This document shows, in pieces, positions 18,011 through 25,377 of a stretch of 64,000 bases of DNA (its first letter is position 1; each line of letters starts with the position of its first letter). The stretch comes from Streptomyces typhae (GTDB taxonomy: Bacteria; Actinomycetota; Actinomycetes; Streptomycetales; Streptomycetaceae). Below the pieces are notes generated by a model, which worked only from the letters and a program-made list of their open reading frames with translations, was not told where the DNA came from and made no database searches. The DNA is taken from assembly GCF_009755605.1 (NCBI RefSeq), contig NZ_WPNZ01000010.1, positions 267,101 through 331,100 on the forward strand, given 5' to 3'. A program made the translations under genes and the position numbers.

Positions 18011-18808
18011 TCAGAGCTGGTTGGCGTACCGGGTTATGTCGGCCGCGAAGGTCGACACCTCGGTGTAGACGCCGGGGTACTGCGGCCGGGCGCAGCCGTT
18101 GCCCCAGCTGACGATGCCGACCTGGATCCAGGCACCGGCGTCGTCCTTGCGGAACATGGGGCCGCCGGAGTCGCCCTGGCAGGTGTCGACGCCGCCCACG
18201 TTGAGCTTGCCGGCGCAGATCTCCTCGCCGGGGATGATGTCGCCGCCGTAGGCGGACTGGCAGGCGGAGTCGCTCACGAAGGGCACGGTGGCCTTGAGCA
18301 GGTAGCGCTGCTGCGCGCCGCCCTCGCGGTTGGCGCCCCAGCCGGCGATGGTGAAGTTGCCGCTGTTGTAGGCGGTGTTGGTGGCGATCTTCAGCGTGGG
18401 CTGGTTGATCGGCTTGGCGAGCTTGATGAGCGCCCAGTCCTTGCCGCTGCCGTTGTAGCCGGGGGCCTGGAGGACCTTGGTGGACTTGACCTTGATGGCG
18501 CTGGAGCTCTGCAGGTCCACGACGCCGCCGGTGGCGGTGATCGAGGTGTTGTTGCCGGAGCCGTCGACACAGTGGGCCGCGGTCAGGACGACGTCCTGCT
18601 TGAGGAGGGAGCCGCCGCAGCCCATCGAGAGACGGACCATGAACGGGAACTCGCCCTGGGCGGCACGGGTACCGCCGACGACGCTCTCACCGGGGTTGGG
18701 GCCGGGGTGCGGGGCGGCCTGGGCGACAACGGGCTGAAGGCTGGCGACGCCGAGGGCGACCGACCCGAGAACAGCGGCTCTCTTGAAACCACGGAACTTC
18801 GTCTTCAA
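18011..18808 (-). CDS. Secreted trypsin-like serine protease (S1A, SprT type)
   Basis: 265 residues. The best start is TTG at 18808, seven bases after AAGGGG; it gives a proper Sec signal (KTKFRGFKRAAVLGSVALG... QAA). A short propeptide leads to VVGGTRAAQGEFPF, where cleavage before VVGG activates the enzyme. The catalytic triad is intact: H79 in LTAAHC, D124 in DWALIKL, S214 in GDSGGP. The Asp six residues before the Ser (DTCQGDSGG) defines Arg/Lys specificity. It closely resembles S. griseus trypsin in order and spacing. Such enzymes help in aerial-mycelium-stage protein turnover and activate other zymogens. Confidence 0.92.
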   Translation of the reverse strand: MKTKFRGFKRAAVLGSVALGVASLQPVVAQAAPHPGPNPGESVVGGTRAAQGEFPFMVRLSMGCGGSLLKQDVVLTAAHCVDGSGNNTSITATGGVVDLQSSSAIKVKSTKVLQAPGYNGSGKDWALIKLAKPINQPTLKIATNTAYNSGNFTIAGWGANREGGAQQRYLLKATVPFVSDSACQSAYGGDIIPGEEICAGKLNVGGVDTCQGDSGGPMFRKDDAGAWIQVGIVSWGNGCARPQYPGVYTEVSTFAADITRYANQL

Positions 18809-19068
18809 CTTCTTGCCCCTTCGTGGGAGTTGTGGGGGGTTGCGCACGCGGCGGGCCATGCCGCACGTGCCGGGGGCGTTGCATGGCATGAGCCCGCCAA
18901 GCGTTGTTGGATTATGGGGAGGGCCACGACCGGGCGACAAGGGGCGGTTTTCGGCCAGGCGTTGGCGCCGGGGCTGGTAAGCGGTGCGCGCAACCCCCGT
19001 AGAGTGAGGACGAATGGGACTCCGCGCGCGGAGCGGCCCAGCGGCTCGGCGGGTCAGGGGGTGGCGGC

Positions 19069-19971
19069 GTGGCGGACGGCGGACCCGTGGCACACGGCTA
19101 TCCCCATCTGGAGACGGTGCGCGCGGCCGTCACGGCGCTGTACCGGCGGCTCTCCTACGACACCGTGCACACCTTCGACACCAGCGTGGCCCCCGCGGAC
19201 GTGGCATTCTGCGACACGGACGACCTGCACCTGGGGGTGCAGCGGATCGCGCGCGAGATGGTGCGCCATCTGCGGCTCCCGGACGCCCGCATGATCGTGT
19301 CGTTCCGCGAGATGCAGCACGCGGCGAACGTCGAACTGGCCGCGGGCCCCGAGTACTTCATCGAGCTGAACGACCGCTTCCGCACCCACCGGCGGGACAT
19401 CGGCGCGGCCCTAGCGCACGAGGTGATGCATGTGTACCTGCACCGCCTCGACCTCTCCTTCCCCGGCACCCGGGACAACGAGATCCTCACCGACACCGCG
19501 ACGACGTATCTGGGCGCGGGATGGCTGCTGCTCGACGCCTACCGCGAGGACCGGGCCACGTCGCAGAAGCTCGGCTATCTGACGCCGGAGGAGTTCGGGT
19601 ACGTCCTCGCCAAGCGGGCCCTCGCGTTCGGCGAGGCACCCGAGACGTGGTTCACCAGCCCGCAGGCGTACACGGCGTACACGAAGGGGCTCGCGCGGGC
19701 CCGGCAGGACGAGCAGCAGCCACCGCTCACCGCGGCGGGCTGGGCGGGCAGGCGGCGGTACGCGAAGGACCGCCGCCAGGCCCAGGACCGCGGCGCGGCG
19801 GCCGGTCCGCGCCCCGGCGGCCCCTACTCCTTCTCCCGCTCCGACGGCACCGGACCGCTGCGGGTGACCTTCCCGTGCCCCACCTGCCACCAGCGGATCC
19901 GGGTCCCCGCACGGGGGCGCGTCCGGGCCCGGTGCGGGCTGTGCCGGACGGTGCTCGAATGCGACACATGA
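19069..19971 (+). CDS. Putative HExxH metallopeptidase with C-terminal zinc ribbon
   Basis: 300 residues, not a family I can name. The GTG start follows a G-rich site (CAGGGGGTGGCG). A gluzincin-like core is clear: AALAHEVMHVYLHRL near residues 108-122, with a second acidic motif NEILTDTATTYLG about 20 residues later offering the third zinc ligand (Glu). The C-terminus carries two CxxC pairs (FPCPTCHQ and ARCGLCRT), a rubredoxin-like zinc ribbon. The linker is Arg/Gln-rich. No signal peptide is present, so it is a cytoplasmic protein. It could be a metallopeptidase that senses or binds a protein or nucleic acid through the ribbon. A TAGAGT -10-like hexamer lies about 65 bp upstream. Confidence 0.7.
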   Translation: MADGGPVAHGYPHLETVRAAVTALYRRLSYDTVHTFDTSVAPADVAFCDTDDLHLGVQRIAREMVRHLRLPDARMIVSFREMQHAANVELAAGPEYFIELNDRFRTHRRDIGAALAHEVMHVYLHRLDLSFPGTRDNEILTDTATTYLGAGWLLLDAYREDRATSQKLGYLTPEEFGYVLAKRALAFGEAPETWFTSPQAYTAYTKGLARARQDEQQPPLTAAGWAGRRRYAKDRRQAQDRGAAAGPRPGGPYSFSRSDGTGPLRVTFPCPTCHQRIRVPARGRVRARCGLCRTVLECDT

Positions 19972-20098
19972 GCGCGCCGCACGGGGGGCACGGCAGGGGC
20001 GGTGCCTGAGCGCGCTGCGGGGGGGGACGGCAGAGGTGGTGCCTGAGCGCGCCGCGGGGGCACGGCAGAGGCGGTGCCTGAGCGCGCCTCCAGTACGA
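19972..20098. repeat. Imperfect tandem repeats (about 38-43 bp units)
   Basis: Units built on TGCCTGAGCGCGCCGCGGGG followed by a GGCAGAGGCGG-like end recur three to four times directly after the metallopeptidase stop, and the TGAGCGCG word appears again in the terminator loop. No open frame is conserved across them. They appear to be a minisatellite in a convergent intergenic space. Confidence 0.65.
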
Positions 20099-20159
20099 CA
20101 CGACAGGGGCGACACCTGAGCGCGAGTACGGTCCGCGCCCGGGTGTCGCCCCTGTCGTG
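20099..20159. terminator. Strong bidirectional terminator
   Basis: An uninterrupted 18-bp stem (20099-20116 with 20142-20159; arm CACGACAGGGGCGACACC) and a 25-base loop separate the convergent metallopeptidase and helicase genes. The loop carries another TGAGCGCG copy. Confidence 0.8.
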
Positions 20160-20167
20160 CTCTCGGT

Positions 20168-21805
20168 TCAGGCCGCCGCGCTGCGGCTCTGGCCGCCCCG
20201 GCGACCGCGGCCGCCGCGGCCCCGGCGGCGGGCGGCGCCGCCCGTGCCGGAGGCGCTGCCCCCGCCGGAGGGCCTGCCGCCCGAGCTCTTGCGCTGGGCC
20301 GGGACCTGCACGGGCGGCGCGATGACGACCGGCACGCCGGACGGCTCGCGGGCACCGGTGATCGTCACCAGTTCCTCGGAGGAGGAGCGGACCGCCACCG
20401 TCTGCGGGCTGATGCCCGCGTCGGACATCAGCCGCGCCACCTCGCGCTTCTCGTCGGGCAGGACGAGCGTGACGACACGTCCGGACTCCCCCGCCCGCGC
20501 GGTGCGCCCGCCGCGGTGCAGATAGTCCTTGTGGTCGACGGGCGGGTCCACGTTCACGACCAGGTCGAGGTCGTCGACGTGGATGCCGCGGGCGGCCACG
20601 TTGGTGGCGACGAGCGCGGTGACCTCACCGCTCTTGAACTGCTCCAGGGTGCGGTTGCGCTGGGGCTGCGAGCGTCCGCCGTGCAGCCCGGAGGCGCGCA
20701 CGCCGTTGGCGAGGAGCCGCTTGGTGAAACGGTCCACGGCCCGCTTGGTGTGCAGGAACAGGATGACGTTGCCCTCGCGGGCGGCAATGCGCAGCGCGAC
20801 GGCCTTCTTGTCGGTCTCGTCGGCGACGTACAGGACGTGGTGCTCCATCGTGCTCACCGCGCCCGCGGACGGGTCGACCGAGTGCACGACGGGGTCGCTG
20901 AGGTAGCCGCGTACGAGGCGGTCCACGTTGCGGTCCAGGGTCGCGGAGAACAGCATGGTCTGGCCGTCCGGCTCCACCTGCTTGAGCAGGGCGGTGACCT
21001 GCGGCAGGAAGCCCATGTCGGCCATCTGGTCGGCCTCGTCGAGGACCGTGACACGGACCTGCCCGAGGGCGCAGTCGCCGCGCTCGATGAGGTCCTTCAG
21101 GCGGCCGGGGGTGGCGACGAGGACCTCGACGCCGCGGCGCAGCGTCGCGGCCTGCTTGTTGATCGACATGCCGCCGACGACGGCGCTGACGCGCAGGTTC
21201 ACGGACGTGGCGTACGGCGCGAGCGCGTCAGTGACCTGCTGGGCCAGCTCACGGGTGGGGACGAGGACGAGCGCGAGGGGCTTGCCGGGCTCGGCGCGGC
21301 GGCCCGCGGTGCGGCCGAGCACGGCGAGGCCGAAGGCCAGGGTCTTGCCGGAGCCGGTGCGGCCGCGGCCGAGGACGTCACGGCCCGCGAGCGAGTTCGG
21401 CAGCGTCGCGGCCTGGATCGGGAACGGCGTGGTGACGCCCTGCGCGGCGAGGGTCTTCAGGAGCGCCTCGGGCATGTCGAGGTCGCCGAAGGCCTCGACG
21501 GCGGGCAGCGCGGGGGTCGTGGTCTCGGGCAGCGCGAAGTCCGCGGGGGCGGTGCGCCCCGCGGGCCGTGACGGCTTGCGGCCGCCTCGGCCGCCACCGT
21601 TCACCGGCCGCTTACCGGCGTCGCCGCTCTTGCCGCGGGCGGACGAGCCCGCCGAAGCGCCGCGGGCGGCGGAGCCCCCGGTCGCGCCACGGGAAGTGGA
21701 GGAGCCCCCCGCGGAGCCTCCCGCGCCACGCGTGGCCGAGCCTGCCGTGCGGGCATTCGTTGAGCGCCGGCGGGCGGGGCGCGCGGGACGGTCGGAGCGA
21801 TTCAT
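20168..21805 (-). CDS. DEAD-box ATP-dependent RNA helicase (RhlE type)
   Basis: 545 residues. A basic Ser/Gly/Arg-rich N-terminal tail of about 80 residues precedes the two RecA domains. All motifs are present: Q motif (TPFPIQAATLP), I (GRGRTGSGKT), Ia (PTRELAQQV), II (VLDEADQM), III (LFSATL), IV-V (HGGRSQPQRNRTLEQF, NVAARGIHVDDLD) and VI (HRGGRTARAG). The C-terminal tail is RGG-rich (RRRGRGGRGRRGG), an RNA-binding feature. The ATG at 21805 follows GGAAGG. It sits just downstream of a cold-shock gene on the same strand, consistent with RNA unwinding at low temperature, although a hairpin separates them. Confidence 0.93.
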   Translation of the reverse strand: MNRSDRPARPARRRSTNARTAGSATRGAGGSAGGSSTSRGATGGSAARGASAGSSARGKSGDAGKRPVNGGGRGGRKPSRPAGRTAPADFALPETTTPALPAVEAFGDLDMPEALLKTLAAQGVTTPFPIQAATLPNSLAGRDVLGRGRTGSGKTLAFGLAVLGRTAGRRAEPGKPLALVLVPTRELAQQVTDALAPYATSVNLRVSAVVGGMSINKQAATLRRGVEVLVATPGRLKDLIERGDCALGQVRVTVLDEADQMADMGFLPQVTALLKQVEPDGQTMLFSATLDRNVDRLVRGYLSDPVVHSVDPSAGAVSTMEHHVLYVADETDKKAVALRIAAREGNVILFLHTKRAVDRFTKRLLANGVRASGLHGGRSQPQRNRTLEQFKSGEVTALVATNVAARGIHVDDLDLVVNVDPPVDHKDYLHRGGRTARAGESGRVVTLVLPDEKREVARLMSDAGISPQTVAVRSSSEELVTITGAREPSGVPVVIAPPVQVPAQRKSSGGRPSGGGSASGTGGAARRRGRGGRGRRGGQSRSAAA

Positions 21806-21837
21806 GGGGCAGCCTTCCTGGCCGGTGACAGCACACG

Positions 21838-21874
21838 AGCCGGGACCCGCACCGTGGAGGTGCGGGCCCCGGCT
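21838..21874 (-). terminator. Stem-loop after the cold-shock gene
   Basis: AGCCGGGACCCGCACC (21838-21853) pairs with 21859-21874, with one mismatch and a five-base loop, 24 bp after the csp stop. It likely ends the csp transcript or reduces readthrough into the helicase gene. Confidence 0.7.
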
Positions 21875-21897
21875 GCGAGGTTCGCGATCCGCGACGA

Positions 21898-22101
21898 TCA
21901 GGCGGGAACGATGTTCTCGGCCTGCAGGCCCTTCTGGCCCTGGGTCACGTCGAAGGAGACCTTCTGGCCCTCCAGGAGCTCACGGAAGCCCTGGGTGGCG
22001 ATGTTCGAGTAGTGGGCGAAGACGTCGGGGCCGCCGCCGTCCTGCTCGATGAAGCCGAAGCCCTTTTCCGAGTTGAACCACTTCACGGTTCCGGTTGCCA
22101 T
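21898..22101 (-). CDS. Cold-shock protein (CspA family)
   Basis: 67 residues, a single cold-shock domain. RNP1 is KGFGFIEQ and RNP2 is DVFAHYSNI, the single-stranded nucleic-acid binding surface. The start at 22101 follows GAGGAG. These proteins act as RNA chaperones; Streptomyces carry many copies. The promoter appears to lie about 150 bp upstream, giving a long 5' leader typical of cold-inducible csp genes. Confidence 0.95.
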   Translation of the reverse strand: MATGTVKWFNSEKGFGFIEQDGGGPDVFAHYSNIATQGFRELLEGQKVSFDVTQGQKGLQAENIVPA

Positions 22102-22252
22102 ATCAATCTCCTCAACAGGGGCAGATTAAGGAGAGCCACGGAATTGTGGTCCTCCCGGCGCCGCATTGACCCCCATCCGGAGAGACCGGAGTCCGGCCCG
22201 AAAGAGCCGGAGAAACAAAATAATGCGCCCTCGGAGCATCCCGGCAGGCGCA

Positions 22253-22281
22253 CATAAAGTTCATGGGTACCAAAACTGCAA
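22253..22281 (-). promoter_or_regulatory. Candidate promoter and long leader of csp
   Basis: On the minus strand TTGCAG (22281-22276), a 17-bp spacer and TTTATG (22258-22253) form a sigma-70-like promoter. A start of transcription near 22246 would leave a leader of about 145 nt before the csp ATG, AT-rich relative to its surroundings and similar in length to cold-shock leaders elsewhere. The assignment rests on sequence alone. Confidence 0.45.
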
Positions 22282-22300
22282 CGCTCAACACTAACACGTG

Positions 22301-22337
22301 CCCCGTCCCCGGCAGCGGGGGGCCGCCGGGGACGGGG
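22301..22337. terminator. Stem-loop at the decayed end of the MFS remnant
   Basis: CCCCGTCCCCGGC (22301-22313) pairs perfectly with 22325-22337. It most likely terminated the former MFS gene; the remnant reading frame passes straight through it. Confidence 0.65.
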
Positions 22338-22960
22338 TACGTCAGGGCGGCGCGCCCGGCGGCCCGCCCCGGCAGCGCCAGGCACAGCACCGCGCTGAGG
22401 GCGAACGCGGCCACCACCCACGGCATCGCCGCGTCGAGGGCGTCCGTGAGCGCGGGCGCCGCCCCGTCCCGCGCGGGCGCCCCGGCGGGGACGTGGCGGA
22501 AGAAGACCGTGCCGATGGCTGCGGCACCGAGGGCGCCGCCGAACTGCTGCGCCGTGGAGAAGATGCCGGAGGCGCCGCCCGCGATGTCACCGGGCACAGC
22601 CGACAGGACGACGTTCACCAGCGGCACGACGAGCAGGCCGAGCCCGGCCCCCGCCACGACCAGCCCCGGCACCAGCGGCCAGGCCCCCGTGTGCGCGGCG
22701 CTCGCGCCGGTCACCGCCGACCACACCCAGGCGAAGCCGCCCGCCATCAGCAGGGCCCCGGCGGCGAGCACGAACCGCCCGAAGCGCACGGCGAGCCCGT
22801 CGGCGGCGGGCGCGGTCAGGAAGCCGCCGACGGAGAAGGCGACGGTGACGAGCCCGGCCTGCATCGGCGTGTAGCCCTCGCCGCCCTGCAGCCAGATCGC
22901 GAAGACCGGGAAGAAGCCCTGCATGCCGACGGCGAAGAAGAGCTGCACCAGGACGCCCAC
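22338..22960 (-). pseudogene. Truncated MFS drug transporter (DHA2/EmrB-type), C-terminal half
   Basis: About 207 residues resembling the last six or so membrane segments of 14-helix QacA/EmrB exporters (GVLVQLFFAVGMQGFFPVFA, QAGLVTVAFSVGGFL, GLLVVPLVNVVLSAVP with the GGASGIFSTAQQFGGALG signature). The first half, about 250 residues with motif A, is missing. The frame opens at a GTG (22960) with no ribosome site, against the MarR operator. At the other end there is no stop near the natural hairpin at 22301: the frame reads on through the hairpin and the csp promoter to 22112. Both ends therefore look damaged. It was probably the target of the adjacent MarR regulator. Expression as a half-transporter cannot be excluded. 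Confidence 0.7.
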
Positions 22961-22975
22961 GGCGCCGCAAAGTCT

Positions 22976-22993
22976 TTCGTTCGACCGAACGAA
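22976..22993. promoter_or_regulatory. MarR-type palindromic operator
   Basis: TTCGTTCGACCGAACGAA is a perfect 18-bp inverted repeat between the MFS remnant and the divergent marR gene, overlapping where the -35 of marR is expected. This is the standard autoregulatory layout of MarR proteins. Confidence 0.7.
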
Positions 22994-23013
22994 GCTTTCG
23001 CTAGGCTCGGCGC

Positions 23014-23589
23014 ATGCCGAAGAGCCGTACGCCGCAGGAGCCGGAGCCCGGAGGGGAAGGGGCCCCGGAGCCCGTCGGAGGCCGTGGCCCGGAGCCCGCC
23101 GGGGACTGCGCCCCGCAGCCCGCCGGGGACCGGGACCCGGAGCGTGCCGGCGTCATGGCCCGTCTGGCCGCGTCGGGCCGGGCCAACAGCGCGGTCACGG
23201 TGATGTTCCACTCGGCGGTGGCCGCCCGGCAGGGCCTGAACGCCACCGAGAGCAAGACGCTCGACCTGCTGATGCGCAAGGGGCCGCTCACCGCCAAGGA
23301 CCTCGCCGCCGAGACGGGCCTCGCGCCCGCGTCCGTGACGGGCCTCGTGGACCGCCTGGAGACCAAGGGCTACGTCCGCCGGGTGAAGCACCCCACGGAC
23401 AAGCGGCGGGTGCTCGTCGAGATCCGCATGGAGAAGATGGCGGGCATGGCGGAGGTCTTCGCGGACTGGGCGCGCGAGGTGGAGGAGCTGTGCGCCGACT
23501 TCACCACGGCGGAGCTGGAGACGGTGATCCGCTTCCTGGACGGCGCGGCGGAGCGGCAGCACCGGGCGGCGGCCCGGCTCTCCCGGTAG
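23014..23589 (+). CDS. MarR-family transcriptional regulator
   Basis: 191 residues. The first 46 residues are an unusual repeat-like Pro/Glu/Gly stretch (units like EPEPGGEGA, GPEPAGDCA). The winged helix follows: LNATESKTLDLLMRKGPLT, the recognition helix region LAPASVTGLVDRLETKGYV, the wing HPTDKRRVLVEI, and a C-terminal dimerisation helix. TAGGCT at 23002-23007 ends six bases before the ATG, suggesting a leaderless mRNA. The palindrome at 22976 is probably its operator. A later start at M48 (ARLAASGRANS) would remove the repeat region but lacks a ribosome site. Its former target seems to be the broken MFS gene. Confidence 0.9.
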   Translation: MPKSRTPQEPEPGGEGAPEPVGGRGPEPAGDCAPQPAGDRDPERAGVMARLAASGRANSAVTVMFHSAVAARQGLNATESKTLDLLMRKGPLTAKDLAAETGLAPASVTGLVDRLETKGYVRRVKHPTDKRRVLVEIRMEKMAGMAEVFADWAREVEELCADFTTAELETVIRFLDGAAERQHRAAARLSR

Positions 23590-23592
23590 CCC

Positions 23593-23615
23593 CCCTGGTA
23601 CCGCCCCCACCAGGG
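23593..23615. terminator. Short stem-loop between convergent genes
   Basis: CCCTGGT (23593-23599) pairs with ACCAGGG (23609-23615) around a nine-base loop, directly between the marR stop and the VWA-protein stop. Confidence 0.5.
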
Positions 23616-24368
23616 CTATGGACGTACGGTCGAACCTCCGGCGGCCGGAGGGACGATCCCGTGTGCGCGCGCGGCGGCCAGCCAGCGCGGGAACTCGCCG
23701 AGCAGGCGGTCGTACAGCTCGTCGTCGGACAGGGCGAAGGGGTCCTTCCCGGCGTGGAAGAACCCGGAGTTGTCGACGACGCGCCGGGCCGGTACGGCCA
23801 GCTCGTCCAGCCCCCGCAGATAGTCGAACTGCTTGCTCGCGGGGTTGCCGAAGCCGATGAACTGCCAGAACAGCGGCAGTCTCGCCGCCTTGCACAGATA
23901 CCGCTCGGCGGCCGCTCTGCTGAGCGGGCCGCCGTCGGTCTGGAAGACGACGAGGGCGGGGGCGCCGCCGCCGCTGTCGAGGTAGTGGTCGATGACGGCG
24001 TCCATCGCCAGGTGGTAGCTGGTCTGCCCCATGTGGCCGAGACCGGCGACGATCTCCTCGACCCGGCCGTGGTGAGCGGCCAGTTCGATGTCGGCGATCG
24101 CGTCCACGTCCGTGGAGAAGAAGACGGCCGGGACGACACCGTCGTCGTCGAGGTGCGCGGACAGGCCAAGGACGCGGTCGGCGAGCGCCTGCACGCTGCC
24201 GTCCCGGTAGTAGGGCCGCATGGAGCCGGAGTGGTCCACGACGAGGTACACGGCGGCACGCTCGCCGCCGAGCCCGCGCGCCCGCAGCCGCTCGCCGGCG
24301 GTCTTGTACAGGCTGACCAGGCGCGGAGCCGTGGCCTGCACCTTCTCCAGGCTGATGGCCGCGTCCAC
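23616..24368 (-). CDS. VWA-domain protein (TerF/vWA-like)
   Basis: 250 residues, with a GTG start two bases after the hydrolase stop. The ribosome site GGGGG lies in the hydrolase end, so translation is coupled. The von Willebrand A domain has an intact MIDAS: VVDHSGSM near 38 (DxSxS), the Thr in GQTSYHLAMDAV near 129, and the later Asp in VVFQTDGGPLS near 156. FWQFIGFGNPA and DELYDRLLGEFPRWL match the vWA proteins found with tellurite-resistance (Ter) genes in actinobacteria. No Ter genes are next to it. It has no signal or membrane segment and is likely a cytoplasmic metal-dependent interaction module. The partner is unknown. Confidence 0.82.
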   Translation of the reverse strand: MDAAISLEKVQATAPRLVSLYKTAGERLRARGLGGERAAVYLVVDHSGSMRPYYRDGSVQALADRVLGLSAHLDDDGVVPAVFFSTDVDAIADIELAAHHGRVEEIVAGLGHMGQTSYHLAMDAVIDHYLDSGGGAPALVVFQTDGGPLSRAAAERYLCKAARLPLFWQFIGFGNPASKQFDYLRGLDELAVPARRVVDNSGFFHAGKDPFALSDDELYDRLLGEFPRWLAAARAHGIVPPAAGGSTVRP

Positions 24369-24370
24369 CG

Positions 24371-25276
24371 TCAGCCCCCGAGGAAGTCGAGGGCGAGCCG
24401 CTGGAACTCCGCCGCGCGTTCCTCGTACGCCAGATGCCCGCAGCGCGGGAACACGTGCAGCCTGGCGTCGGGCATGGCCTTGAGGGCGACGAAGGCGCCG
24501 TCGACGGGGTTGACCCGGTCCTCGCGGCCCCAGGTCAGCAGCGTGGGGGCGGTGACCCGGTGCGCCTCGCGCCACAGCATGCCCGTCTCGGGCCACTTGC
24601 CGAAGGCGGCCCCGATCCGGCGGGCGCCGAGCCTGGCCCCGGGGTCGGCGGCGCGCGCGTACCGCTCCTCGACGAGTTCGTCGGTGACGAGGGCGGGGTC
24701 GTGCACGAGGGAGGTGAGGAAGCCGCGCACGTGCGCGCGGGTCGGCTCGGGGGCGAGGGTGACGTCGAGGAGCCGCTTGACGCCCTCCGTCGGCTCGGCG
24801 GTGAACAGGTTCAGCGCGAGACCGGCGGGCGCCGTCAGGACGAGCCGGTCCACGAGGCCCGGGTGGTCCAGCGCCATCCGCACACAGACGCCGCCGCCGA
24901 GGGACGCGCCCGCGAAGTGCGCCTCGGCGACGCCGAGTTCGCCGAGGAGCGCGGCGACCGCGTCCGCGCTGAAGGCGAAGAAGTCCTTGTCGAGCTCGGG
25001 CTTGTCGGACCGGCCGAAGCCCGGCTGGTCGACGAGGAGCACCCGGAAGCGCGGCGCGAAGGCGGCGAGCGAGGCGCCGAACGCCGACCAGGCGGTGGCA
25101 CCGGGCCCGCCACCGTGCAGCATCACGAGCACCGGCGCACCGGGGTCCGCGGGACCCGCCTCGTGGAAGTGCAGCACGAGACCACCGGCCCGGCGGGTGC
25201 GTGAGGTGTTCTCGTACGTGTACGGAGCCGGGGCCCGCTCCTCGCTGATGATCGTCACCCGCCCATGGTCCCCCAC
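24371..25276 (-). CDS. Alpha/beta-hydrolase (MhpC/HsaD-like)
   Basis: 301 residues. The oxyanion-hole region is VMLHGGGPGATAWSAFG near 50, the nucleophile Ser is in AGASLGGGVC near 121, the acid Asp is in WGREDRVNPVDGA and the catalytic His in PRCGHLAYEE. The HGGGPGATAWS pattern is that of meta-cleavage-product hydrolases (BphD, HsaD), which split C-C bonds, but no ring-cleavage dioxygenase is nearby, so the substrate is open. The start could be GTG 25276 or GTG 25258; both follow G-rich sequence. The gene is first in a two-gene unit with the VWA protein. Confidence 0.85.
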   Translation of the reverse strand: MGDHGRVTIISEERAPAPYTYENTSRTRRAGGLVLHFHEAGPADPGAPVLVMLHGGGPGATAWSAFGASLAAFAPRFRVLLVDQPGFGRSDKPELDKDFFAFSADAVAALLGELGVAEAHFAGASLGGGVCVRMALDHPGLVDRLVLTAPAGLALNLFTAEPTEGVKRLLDVTLAPEPTRAHVRGFLTSLVHDPALVTDELVEERYARAADPGARLGARRIGAAFGKWPETGMLWREAHRVTAPTLLTWGREDRVNPVDGAFVALKAMPDARLHVFPRCGHLAYEERAAEFQRLALDFLGG

Positions 25277-25323
25277 CGCCCCCGCCCGCCCCGCCGAGGG
25301 GGCGGGCGGGCGCGGAAAGCCCG

Positions 25324-25366
25324 AAAAAGGGGGCGAGGCAGGTGCCGTGGCACCTGCCCCGCCCCC
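25324..25366 (-). terminator. Intrinsic terminator of the sugar ABC operon
   Basis: An 18-bp stem with one mismatch (25329-25346 with 25349-25366) is followed on the minus strand by TTTTT (25328-25324). It is 12 bp beyond the permease stop and is one of the few terminators here with a true U-tract. Confidence 0.85.
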
Positions 25367-25377
25367 CTTGTCAGGCG

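Noticed and set aside
22112..22337. C-terminal continuation of the MFS frame
   Set aside because: It passes through a terminator hairpin and the csp promoter and has no membrane-protein character, so I treat it as readthrough of a lost stop.
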